Assembly (NCBI GenBank): GCA_039984955.1
Contig: JBDWTN010000005.1
Coordinates: forward strand, 186,001-250,000
Direction: 5' to 3'
Source of the DNA: Marinobacter alexandrii
GTDB lineage: Bacteria; Bacteroidota; Bacteroidia; Cytophagales; Cyclobacteriaceae
DNA: 64,000 nucleotides
How positions within the stretch are numbered: the stretch's first letter is position 1; every line of letters starts with the position of its first letter. The notes beneath the pieces were generated by a model. It did not search any database, was not told the origin of the DNA, and saw only the letters and a list, made by a program, of their open reading frames with translations. Made by a program: the position numbers and the translations under genes. Shown here one piece after another: positions 54,859-63,632 of this stretch.

Positions 54859-57321
54859 ATGATAAAGAACTACTTCTTAACCTCATTTCGTCACCTGCTC
54901 AAGCAGCGATTTTTCACTTCTCTAAACGTTTTGGGCTTAGCTATTGGCTTGTGCGCTTTTTGGCTAATTAGCCATTATGTGGCTTATGAGAAAAGTTATG
55001 AGAACTTCATGGAAAATGGTGATGATATCTATCGTGTACAGTTAGATGTTTATAGAAATGGTGAGCTTATCTATAAAAGTTCGGAAAATTATGCTGGTGT
55101 AGGAGCTGCAATGAAAGAAGAACTCCCCGAAGTAGTGGATTATGCTCGTCTGTATAACATGGGCTCCAAAAACAATGTAATTATCACATGGGAACAAGCG
55201 CCAAACGGCCCCATCGTTTTCAAGCAGCAAAAATTCTTATACGCCGACGCTTCCATTCTCAGTCTTTTTTCCTACGAAATGGTTCATGGAGATCGTGAAA
55301 AGGCGCTTGAAGCCCCATTTACTATGGTAATTTCTGAAACTATGGCTAGGAACTACTTCGGAGATGAAGACCCAATTGGCAAAACGCTAAGATTAGAGGA
55401 TGATGACTTCAACGATGAACCATGTATTGTCACAGGAGTATTCAAAGATCACCCTACCAATACGCATCTGAAGTTTGATGTCCTCATCTCATTCTCGACG
55501 ATCTACGGAAGATATGATGGAGCTATAGAGCGCTACAAAATAGGTTGGGGTAGAAAGGATTATTATACATATGTTCAGTTAGAACAAGGAACTGACCCAA
55601 AGCAGTTGGAATATAAACTTGTGGATTTAGTAAGAAAATACAAACCTGAATTACAGGAGCAAAATGGTGAAAACGTTTTGCTTCTACAACCAGTTAAAGA
55701 TATACACCTTACATCCAGATTAACCGATGAGGCAGAGATAAATGGGAATGGTGATGCGGTTGGATATCTATCCATCATCGCATGGTTTATAATTATTATC
55801 GCCTGCATCAATTATGTAAACCTAAGCACTGCTAAGTCTGTAGAAAGAGCAAAAGAAGTTGGGTTGCGAAAGGTTGTAGGCTCACAAAAGTCTCAACTCA
55901 TCATTCATTTTTTAATTGAGTCAAGTATTGTTTTTTTCTTATCTATTCTGATTGCTTTCACTCTGATAGTTGTGATAACTCCCCTTTTCAACAATATCGG
56001 CGGCACACCATCTTCCTTCATTATCTGGGCCCAACCCTGGTTTTGGGTAAGTGCTGTAATTTTCTGGGTGGGAGGATCATTGCTTACTGGATTTTATCCA
56101 GCCATGGTATTATCATCATTCCGACCGGTCGAAGTGCTTAAAGGTCAATTTAAGGGAAAAGGTGAAGGAATACTGCTTAGAAAGGCATTAGTGGTGATGC
56201 AATTCACTACTTCAGTTGCTTTGATAATTGGCACACTCATCGTATACGAGCAGATGTCTTTCATGCAAAATCAGGATCTGGGCTATAGCACAGAACAGAT
56301 AATGGTTGTTGAGCGTCCTGCGACTCGGGATACATCGAATGTACAAGCTGAAAATGATTACATGTCTTTTAAGAACAGCCTAGCAGACCAGCCCGCAATT
56401 TCGGATGTTGCAGGGTCGGGAATGCTTCCCGGCAAGAAACTTCGTTTTAAAACTCAGGTTAGAAAACTAGATCAAGATCCTGAGCAAGCTACCACCTTCG
56501 CATTCAGCAGCATGGATTATGAGCTCTTTGATCTGATGAGCATGGAGATGTTGGCAGGAAGAAACTTCTCAAGAGATTTCATCAAAGATCCTGACACAGC
56601 CATTGTTATTAACGAATATGGTGCCAGAGCTTTAGGATATGCCCCAGAAGAGATTGTAGGCAAATATGTTTCAATAGATCGATTCCAATGGAAACCGCAG
56701 GTTGTTGGGGTACTAAAAAATATCCACAACGAGTCCCTACAAGAAGCTATGCAGCCACTTGGGTTTTTTCTACAACAATACAATCATGAATATATGATGG
56801 TGAAAATGAGTACTAGCAATATTGAAGAAACGGTAGGCGTTGTAAAAGCACAATGGGATCAGAGTTTTGCCGGGAATCCGTTTGAATTCTTCTTCCTCGA
56901 TAGTTACTTTGATAGCTACTATCAATCTGAAAAGAGTTTCAGAGATCTGTTTTTAATTTTCACCATCCTTGCGATCGTAATTGGTTGCCTTGGGCTTTTC
57001 GGGCTTTCATCATATACCGCCGTTCAAAAAACCAAGGAAATCGGAATACGGAAAGTACTAGGTTCATCTACTTCTGGCATCATCCAATTGATGTTCAGAG
57101 ATTTTCTAATTCTTATCGGGATTGCAAATTTGATTGCCTGGCCTACTGCATGGTATTTCTTGAGTGGATGGTTAGAGAATTATCCTTACCATGTATCCAT
57201 CAATTTCCTATTCTTTGGATTAGCCGCTTTCATCGTATTGTTGATTGCTTTTTTGACAGTCAGTTTTCATACTTTTAAGACTGCCCAGCTTGATCCCGCA
57301 AAGACATTGAAATATGAATAA
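54859..57321 (+). CDS. Large MacB/FtsX-type ABC transporter permease
   Basis: From the ATG at 54859 (IKNYFLTSFRHLLKQRFFTSLNVLGLAIG) the protein is 820 residues; the open frame begins at 54817. It has two MacB_PCD periplasmic regions and two FtsX membrane domains, about eight helices in all. VERAKEVGLRKVVGS and VQKTKEIGIRKVLGSS are the paired coupling-helix motifs. This full-length duplicated form is common in Bacteroidota and is usually energised by a separate ATPase. Although it follows the MlaF gene by 112 bp, that ATPase belongs to a different class and is probably not its partner. Confidence 0.88.
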   Translation: MIKNYFLTSFRHLLKQRFFTSLNVLGLAIGLCAFWLISHYVAYEKSYENFMENGDDIYRVQLDVYRNGELIYKSSENYAGVGAAMKEELPEVVDYARLYNMGSKNNVIITWEQAPNGPIVFKQQKFLYADASILSLFSYEMVHGDREKALEAPFTMVISETMARNYFGDEDPIGKTLRLEDDDFNDEPCIVTGVFKDHPTNTHLKFDVLISFSTIYGRYDGAIERYKIGWGRKDYYTYVQLEQGTDPKQLEYKLVDLVRKYKPELQEQNGENVLLLQPVKDIHLTSRLTDEAEINGNGDAVGYLSIIAWFIIIIACINYVNLSTAKSVERAKEVGLRKVVGSQKSQLIIHFLIESSIVFFLSILIAFTLIVVITPLFNNIGGTPSSFIIWAQPWFWVSAVIFWVGGSLLTGFYPAMVLSSFRPVEVLKGQFKGKGEGILLRKALVVMQFTTSVALIIGTLIVYEQMSFMQNQDLGYSTEQIMVVERPATRDTSNVQAENDYMSFKNSLADQPAISDVAGSGMLPGKKLRFKTQVRKLDQDPEQATTFAFSSMDYELFDLMSMEMLAGRNFSRDFIKDPDTAIVINEYGARALGYAPEEIVGKYVSIDRFQWKPQVVGVLKNIHNESLQEAMQPLGFFLQQYNHEYMMVKMSTSNIEETVGVVKAQWDQSFAGNPFEFFFLDSYFDSYYQSEKSFRDLFLIFTILAIVIGCLGLFGLSSYTAVQKTKEIGIRKVLGSSTSGIIQLMFRDFLILIGIANLIAWPTAWYFLSGWLENYPYHVSINFLFFGLAAFIVLLIAFLTVSFHTFKTAQLDPAKTLKYE

Positions 57322-57398
57322 CCAGCTTGAAACGTACTCTATTCATTAAGGGTAAACATATTGTTGTATTTGCACAATATTTCCTGAATTTTAGCATT

Positions 57399-57443
57399 AT
57401 AGAAATATTCAAATGAGTACATTTGATCTTTGAATATTTCTAT
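57399..57443 (+). promoter_or_regulatory. Nested palindromic operator/promoter of the type-B cargo-PorP operon
   Basis: ATAGAAATATTCAAA (57399-57413) and TTTGAATATTTCTAT (57429-57443) are a perfect 15-bp inverted repeat with a 15-bp loop. An inner palindrome TCAAATGAGTACATTTGA (57409-57426) overlaps it. The perfect -7 element TACATTTG lies at 57418-57425, inside the palindrome. The ATG is at 57452. Confidence 0.7.
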
Positions 57444-57451
57444 TTCCATAC

Positions 57452-60400
57452 ATGATCACCCGGCTTTATCTCACCTTTTCGCTGGTCCTGGCCTTTCTTG
57501 TAGGTTTTGGTCAATGCAGTCTTTTAAGTACAACCATCAGCGTCGACTTCAGTGCCGACGGTACATGCGCTCCTGTTACCGTAAACACTTTTACCGTAAC
57601 CTATACTTTCAATGTAGCGCAGAATCCTGCAGACATTGAAATAGAATTCACATGGAATGATCCTGCAAACACAACAGAAACTATTTCAGGCCTAGGACTT
57701 ACTGTCTCGAATGCAAATAGGACTTTTCAAGCAACAGCTACGCCATTTCCTTACCCTGATACCGGGCCAGAGTGTTTTTTTGAAGCTCAGGCTTTTATTA
57801 TTGTTGCTGGCGATATCTGTGAGACTTCAGAACAAACCCAAATTGTTCCCTCATGGAATGTAGACGATGAAAATGGAGGAGTCATTGCTTTTGACCCAGG
57901 TGGATATGACATCTGCCTAAATACAGCACTTACTAATGTGGTATTTGATGATGCTTCTACTTTTAATTGCAACATAAATGACAATCCAGATAACCCAAAT
58001 CAAATTTCCAGATGGGTGCAGTTTGTGTACGGAACAGATCCAGTACCTGCTGTTGGTAGATTTAGAGACTTGACACTCGTTGACGGAGGTCCTGTCACGG
58101 TAACTCAGCCAGATGGATCATTAACAGCTCCTCAGACTAGAGGTACAGCCGGGCTTATGGTTACGGGAGGTCATTTTGGGCTCGTTGAAGAAGTTCCGTT
58201 TCCTGCTGATGTTCCTATCCATTCTACATTTCCTATATCAGCACCTGCAAATGCAGCAAATCTGATAGGTACCACATTTGAAATCACACTGTACAACTGG
58301 AATACATGCAATCCATTTAATGGCGACCAAGCCAATCCAAATTATGTAGATGCGGTTACAGAAACACTGGTTATTCAGGTAATTCCCCCACCTGTTCCTG
58401 ATTATGATGCTAGAGATGGTGGCCCTGGAGGAGCTATTCTTACTGAGTTTTGTATCAACTCAGATATCTATTTTGATAATAATACTCCAGGTGGCCCATA
58501 CAATTTTCGTTGGGAGTTTTATGATGGTCCTGCGGATACAGATCCTTTTTTAGATTTTTCCACTGATGTCAACCCCACTTTTTCATTTGAAAATGGTGGA
58601 CAAAAATTGGTTCGACTTATTGCAACTGATCCTAATGCAGATGGGGTTTGTGTTGTTGAGTATGATGATTTTGTCAATCTCTCTCCTGATGCAGTAGCTG
58701 ATTTTGATTTTTATGATGGTGCTTTTGCTGCCCCTATCAACCCTGACTTTTGTCAAACAGGCGCAGACGTATTTACTGTTGGTTTCAGAGATAACACAAT
58801 CGATCAGCCTAACACAGAATTTAGATATGAATTTTATGACGAGAATGACATACTTATAAGCACTCAACCTACTGATGGCTCTTTTTTAGTAGACCCTGTA
58901 CCTGATTTTACCAGAACTTTCTCTGCCGAAGAATATACGATTGTTCGCTTAGTGGCTAGAAATACATCTACGCTATGCGGAAGCGTAGATCAAGACACTG
59001 TTTTTGTCTATGGCAGACCACAACCCAGTTTTGATTCAAACGAAGCTTGCGAAGATGCTAGAACAACTTTTTCAGCTATTGCCGATCCTATTCTGAGTCT
59101 AACTACACAAGTCGATGACGATGAAGTGGACTTATACGAATGGGACTTTAGTTTTGATGGCACATTTAATGTGGAACTGACAAGAACCAATAATGCAAAC
59201 TTTGATTGGTTTCTAAATGGAATGGATATCGCTACCGGTGTTGAGCCCATAACCTCTGTCGCAGGCACTTACACGGTTGCACTCAGGATGACTACAATGA
59301 AGGGTGGCTGTTCTGACATTATAAGTCAACCAGTGACAATCAACCCCAACCCTGTAGCTCAGGTATCGAATAATGCTATTGGAGATATTTGTCCTGGAGA
59401 CGAAATCACTTTTACTAACCTATCAAACAATCCAGGATTGCCATCTTCTTATCGATTGGACGTAAGCCATCCTCCTTCTGGGTTTATATCGAACACACTA
59501 TTCCCGTCACCCACACTTGATTTTACTTTCATAAATCCTGACGATACAACAAGGACTTATTTCATTCAATTAAGAGCTGAATCCACTGATGGTTGTGTGA
59601 CTTTTAGTACGATTGAAAGTATAAGAGTTTCTCCTGATGAAGAAGCTCAATTTGATGATCCTGCATATAATGTGTTCAACACGAACTGTTCTCCTTGGAC
59701 AAGTACCGTGTTTGTTGATCCCGCAACTCAAAGTTTGACGGCAGACCTATATCGATGGTCTCTCCTAGATCCTGATGATGCTTTACTTTTAGGATATCCA
59801 ATAACAAAGAATAGTGGTGATGCAGACTTTCATGAATTGGACTATGAAATCATTAATACTTCTGCCACCATTGTTAACTATCGAATGGTTTTGGAAGCAG
59901 AAAGAACAGGTGTCTGTATAGCCAATGATACGGTTAATATTCAAATAAGCCCACAACCAATCTCAACTTATAGCCTAGAGCGCGAAGAAGATTGCGAACG
60001 GGTGAATTTCACACTTGAAGCGGTACAAAAGGGTCTAGCCGACTATGATTGGAGCTTTAACCCTGCTCCTGACATCATTGTTGATAACAATGATGAAATA
60101 ATGATTTCGTACAATCGAGAGCCAAATACGGGAAATGACATCAATGCTCAGCTTTCTTTAATTACCACCAATCTTGCTTCATGTCAAAGTGATCCAGAAG
60201 TTTTAAATGAAACCATTGAAAAACAACGTCCAGATCTGGTATCGAATTTCATATTATCTACCACAACACTTCAGCTTCCTGATAATACAGTAATCATTAC
60301 AAATAATAGTTCCATTGGAGCGGGACTTACGTATGAATGGAGTTTTGGAGATGGTAGTACATTCTCAGGGTTTGATGCAGTATCTCACGATTATGATCGA

Positions 60401-61303
60401 TTTGGCACCTATGAAATTACCTTAGCTGTAACAGATGATTTCTGCACTGTTGAAAGTTCACAAACAGTTACTGTAATTCCAACAGCTCCTATTCTTGATT
60501 TTGAAGCTGATATTTTGGAAGGTTGTGCTGCTTTGACCGTTCAATTCACCAACCTTTCGCAGTTCGCAGTACCTGGAGAGTTCTTGTGGGAATTTGGAGA
60601 TGGAAGCATCTCTCGATCTGATAATCCTACACACACGTTCTTTGCTGGGGGAAATTTTACGGTAAGACTTAGAGGACAAAATGAGGTAGGTGAAAATTCA
60701 GAAATAGAGAAAGAACAATATATTTCAGTCTTTGAAAGACCATTTGCTGATTTTCTTGTATCAACCAGAGTCGTTTTTATTCCCGATCAGGAAGCAGTAT
60801 TTAAGAACCTAAGTGACAATGCAACTTCCTTTTTTTGGGATTTCGGAGACGGTGTTACATCAACTGATTCGGATCCTCGCCATGCATACACTGAAGAAGG
60901 GTTTTATGACATCACCCTAATTGCTAGAAATGATTTCGGATGTGTGGATACGCTCTTTCGCTCAGCCGAAGTAGAAGCTATTTCTGGTGGTCAGGTAAAT
61001 ACCCCAAACGCATTTACTCCTAGTTTAAACGGTGCTACAGGTGGAGAAGTCGGTTCTGGGACTGATCCATCCAGAATCAATGACGTATTTCTCCCCCGCC
61101 TTGAAGGAGTAGAAAGATTTAGAATGTTCATTTATAATAAATGGGGAGAATTAATTTTTGAGAGTAGTAGTCAGAGCAAAGGATGGGATGGGTATTATCG
61201 AAACAAGTTGGCTCCTTCAGGAGTCTATGTATATAAATTAGAGCTGAGGTTCTCGGACGGTAAGGATATTATAAAAGTGGGCGATGTGACCCTGATACGT
61301 TAA
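57452..61303 (+). CDS. PKD-domain surface protein with type-B T9SS sorting domain
   Basis: The 1283-residue protein has a signal peptide (residues 1-21, ending FLVGFGQ). Many beta-sandwich segments with paired cysteines follow. Three clear PKD repeats are marked by WSFGDGS (about 963), WEFGDGS (about 1046) and WDFGDGV (about 1129). The C-terminus (from about 1183, NTPNAFTPS, through FRMFIYNKWGELIFES, to KVGDVTLIR) is the gliding-motility-associated type-B sorting domain. Type-B cargo is typically paired with a dedicated PorP/SprF protein, and one starts at the TAATG overlap. Likely an adhesin or gliding surface protein, as SprB is. Confidence 0.9.
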   Translation: MITRLYLTFSLVLAFLVGFGQCSLLSTTISVDFSADGTCAPVTVNTFTVTYTFNVAQNPADIEIEFTWNDPANTTETISGLGLTVSNANRTFQATATPFPYPDTGPECFFEAQAFIIVAGDICETSEQTQIVPSWNVDDENGGVIAFDPGGYDICLNTALTNVVFDDASTFNCNINDNPDNPNQISRWVQFVYGTDPVPAVGRFRDLTLVDGGPVTVTQPDGSLTAPQTRGTAGLMVTGGHFGLVEEVPFPADVPIHSTFPISAPANAANLIGTTFEITLYNWNTCNPFNGDQANPNYVDAVTETLVIQVIPPPVPDYDARDGGPGGAILTEFCINSDIYFDNNTPGGPYNFRWEFYDGPADTDPFLDFSTDVNPTFSFENGGQKLVRLIATDPNADGVCVVEYDDFVNLSPDAVADFDFYDGAFAAPINPDFCQTGADVFTVGFRDNTIDQPNTEFRYEFYDENDILISTQPTDGSFLVDPVPDFTRTFSAEEYTIVRLVARNTSTLCGSVDQDTVFVYGRPQPSFDSNEACEDARTTFSAIADPILSLTTQVDDDEVDLYEWDFSFDGTFNVELTRTNNANFDWFLNGMDIATGVEPITSVAGTYTVALRMTTMKGGCSDIISQPVTINPNPVAQVSNNAIGDICPGDEITFTNLSNNPGLPSSYRLDVSHPPSGFISNTLFPSPTLDFTFINPDDTTRTYFIQLRAESTDGCVTFSTIESIRVSPDEEAQFDDPAYNVFNTNCSPWTSTVFVDPATQSLTADLYRWSLLDPDDALLLGYPITKNSGDADFHELDYEIINTSATIVNYRMVLEAERTGVCIANDTVNIQISPQPISTYSLEREEDCERVNFTLEAVQKGLADYDWSFNPAPDIIVDNNDEIMISYNREPNTGNDINAQLSLITTNLASCQSDPEVLNETIEKQRPDLVSNFILSTTTLQLPDNTVIITNNSSIGAGLTYEWSFGDGSTFSGFDAVSHDYDRFGTYEITLAVTDDFCTVESSQTVTVIPTAPILDFEADILEGCAALTVQFTNLSQFAVPGEFLWEFGDGSISRSDNPTHTFFAGGNFTVRLRGQNEVGENSEIEKEQYISVFERPFADFLVSTRVVFIPDQEAVFKNLSDNATSFFWDFGDGVTSTDSDPRHAYTEEGFYDITLIARNDFGCVDTLFRSAEVEAISGGQVNTPNAFTPSLNGATGGEVGSGTDPSRINDVFLPRLEGVERFRMFIYNKWGELIFESSSQSKGWDGYYRNKLAPSGVYVYKLELRFSDGKDIIKVGDVTLIR

Positions 61304-62334
61304 TGAAGAATCTTTGGATTTACATCTCTTGCATGACCTATGCACTTATTTCCGGTGCACAAGATGCTCAGTATTCTCAGTTCTACTCAAATCCGATCTA
61401 TCTTAATCCAGCTTTCGCGGGAACTGCTCCGGATACAAGAGCTGTGTTTATTCATCGCATCCAATGGCCCAATTTACCACAAGCTTTTTCGAATTCCACT
61501 GCTTCAATAGATTATAATGCTGGCAACATCAATAGTGGGTTTGGAGCAATCGTGAGTTCAGAACAAGAAGGAACTGCAGGTTTAAGAAATACAACTGCCG
61601 CCTTTATTTACTCGTATGAAGCAAATCTTAATAATAAAGTTGTCGTTCGGCCAGCAATAAAGTTTGGTTATTCATTTAGAGACATTGATAGAAGCAAACT
61701 TGTCCTTGGGGATCAAGTAGATTTTGGAGTCGATGGAACTCCATCTCAAGACCCTCAAATTAATTCCATCCGCCTAAAAAATCATTGGGATATCGGAACA
61801 GGCATCTTGATATATACAAAGAAAAATTGGTTTGGAGTAGGTATCGATCACTTAACACGCCCTAATAGGTCTCTTCTAGAAGGTGAAGACAACTTGCCTA
61901 TACGATACTCATTTCACATTGGAAGTAGGTATCCATTACAGAAACTTGTAAACATCGGGACGATTGTGCCAAGTATTGCACCAAGTATTCTTTACAGGAG
62001 ACAGGGTCAATTTCAGCAAATTGATGCAGGCGCTTCGGTACATCTGCAGCCAATCATCATTGGATTGTATTATAGAGGTATGCCTTTGCTTAAAAATGAT
62101 TTTGGAAGACTAAATCAAGACGCAATCATCTTAGTCACTGGAGTTGAGTATTACAACTTTGAATTTAACTATAGCTTCGACCTCAACCTCTCGAAATTAG
62201 ATCCTGTGAGCGGTGGTGGTGCACATGAATTTTCTTTGGTATACAATTTTAAGATGCCAAAAGACCCATACAAGACTCCTAACAATAGGAAAAAGCTAAG
62301 TTGCCCGACCTTCGTGCATAAATTGAATCACTAA
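61303..62334 (+). CDS. PorP/SprF-family T9SS outer-membrane protein
   Basis: The 343-residue protein has signal peptide KNLWIYISCMTYALISGAQ and the family start DAQYSQFYSNPIYLNPAFAG. Amphipathic strands of a barrel and a C-terminal HEFSLVYNFKMP follow. SprF and PorP relatives help export or anchor type-B cargo at the outer membrane. The 1-bp TAATG overlap with the cargo gene fixes the pairing. A terminator follows. Confidence 0.93.
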   Translation: MKNLWIYISCMTYALISGAQDAQYSQFYSNPIYLNPAFAGTAPDTRAVFIHRIQWPNLPQAFSNSTASIDYNAGNINSGFGAIVSSEQEGTAGLRNTTAAFIYSYEANLNNKVVVRPAIKFGYSFRDIDRSKLVLGDQVDFGVDGTPSQDPQINSIRLKNHWDIGTGILIYTKKNWFGVGIDHLTRPNRSLLEGEDNLPIRYSFHIGSRYPLQKLVNIGTIVPSIAPSILYRRQGQFQQIDAGASVHLQPIIIGLYYRGMPLLKNDFGRLNQDAIILVTGVEYYNFEFNYSFDLNLSKLDPVSGGGAHEFSLVYNFKMPKDPYKTPNNRKKLSCPTFVHKLNH

Positions 62335-62338
62335 AAGG

Positions 62339-62364
62339 AAGCAGCAACGAATCTGCTTTTTTTT
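62339..62364 (+). terminator. Intrinsic terminator after the PorP gene
   Basis: AAGCAG / CTGCTT form a 6-bp stem with an 8-base loop and a run of eight T, starting 4 bp after the stop. Confidence 0.8.
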
Positions 62365-62386
62365 GATTGAGCGAGCTTTAGATTTA

Positions 62387-63619
62387 TCAAAAAGAAAAAT
62401 TGTACCCAATCCTTGGAACCAATGGTCTTTGATTCAGCGTGTTTTTCTTGTAGTTAAAGTCATAAAGCAATGACACGCTCAAGCTGACTTTCTTGGATAT
62501 ACTGAATCGTCTCCCTGCGCCTAAAAGTGCGGCATATTGCCAAGATGCAGGTCTGATAGTCTCCTGGAAGAGCGACTTGTTTTTGACTAACTGGTATTCT
62601 CCATAAAGAAAAAAGCCTTTTAGAATATCATAATTCGCAAAGAAGCTAAACCCATGGGCGTCACCAGTTAAGGCTGATGAATCCCGATCATTGAGCTGTT
62701 CCCTTAGCAAAAGCCCTAGCCCTGTTGAAAAGGACTTATTCCATTGAAAACCTAATTGAATATTTGTATCTAGAATGACAGGGTCCGTTGATTGAATCGC
62801 AATGTTTCCATTGAGGAACAATCGTTCTTTTAGAGGAGCCCCCTTAAGCGATTTGCGCTTTATTCCCTCCTCTTCTTTGCTCAGATCTGGAATGGTTGAA
62901 TATTTTTCCTTAGCGGCTTTTAGCGAAAGCTGTGATTTAGTAAACTCCTCCGGAGATATCTTTTTGAAGAAATCTGAAACTCCTGAGCGATCAATTTTCT
63001 TCAATTGGCCATATTCATCCATTTCACCATACAATAGTTGCTGTTCAATCTTCTTGTCACTCTCCTGAGCTAGTTCTGGTGGTAAGTACGATTCCAATCG
63101 TTCTTTCATTTTGAACCGATCTGATAAAATAAGGCTGTCCAGACTAGTAGAGTCTGGGTGGAACTGATCGATATAGGAAGAGTCATACTGCGCGTAAGCT
63201 TCGTAGATTATTTGAACTTGTTCAAAATCTCCTCTCCTGGAGAGTTCCTGCAATGCCCAGTCAACTGAATCTATTGGAGGCTCAAATTTCGTATAGTCTA
63301 TTGCGTACTCCTTCGGCTCCTTGATTTGATATTCGCCTAGAAGAATTTCTCTTTGGTGCGCCTTAGCTTCCTTCCACTTACCGACAGACTTCAGACTGTC
63401 TTTATTCTCTTTTCTATAAGTCCTCCAAGCCTTCTTGGCTACTCTTAGACTGTCTTTTGAATAAAGCTCCTTGTAGTTCTTGAGTTTTGAGCGAGCGTCC
63501 TTGGATCTTTCTACTTTTTTCAGGTGCTTTTCAGAGACGTTCACATCAAATTTGATCTGAGCGATAAGGTCTCTTTGAAAAAGAACAAGAATGACACACA
63601 AACATCCAATTCTGAGCAT
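62387..63619 (-). CDS. Outer-membrane barrel protein, paralogue of 48230-49405
   Basis: A 410-residue protein with signal peptide LRIGCLCVILVLFQRDLIAQ. A long Lys/Glu/Asp-rich region follows (about 28-240), then a strand-rich C-terminal half (LFLNGNIAIQSTDPVILDT to IGYNFSF). The same half occurs in the 48-kb paralogue with nearly colinear motifs. The charged region differs more. I do not recognise a named family. It is convergent with the PorP gene and 13 bp downstream of a truncated gene with which it is probably co-transcribed. A role linked to T9SS surface proteins is a guess from neighbourhood. Confidence 0.7.
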   Translation of the reverse strand: MLRIGCLCVILVLFQRDLIAQIKFDVNVSEKHLKKVERSKDARSKLKNYKELYSKDSLRVAKKAWRTYRKENKDSLKSVGKWKEAKAHQREILLGEYQIKEPKEYAIDYTKFEPPIDSVDWALQELSRRGDFEQVQIIYEAYAQYDSSYIDQFHPDSTSLDSLILSDRFKMKERLESYLPPELAQESDKKIEQQLLYGEMDEYGQLKKIDRSGVSDFFKKISPEEFTKSQLSLKAAKEKYSTIPDLSKEEEGIKRKSLKGAPLKERLFLNGNIAIQSTDPVILDTNIQLGFQWNKSFSTGLGLLLREQLNDRDSSALTGDAHGFSFFANYDILKGFFLYGEYQLVKNKSLFQETIRPASWQYAALLGAGRRFSISKKVSLSVSLLYDFNYKKNTLNQRPLVPRIGYNFSF

Positions 63620-63632
63620 TATACAATGATAG

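Noticed and set aside
53997-57321. MlaF ATPase as energiser of the large FtsX permease
   Set aside because: The ATPase is of the Mla/Mce class and overlaps the MlaE gene; MacB-type permeases use a different ATPase class, so adjacency alone is not enough.
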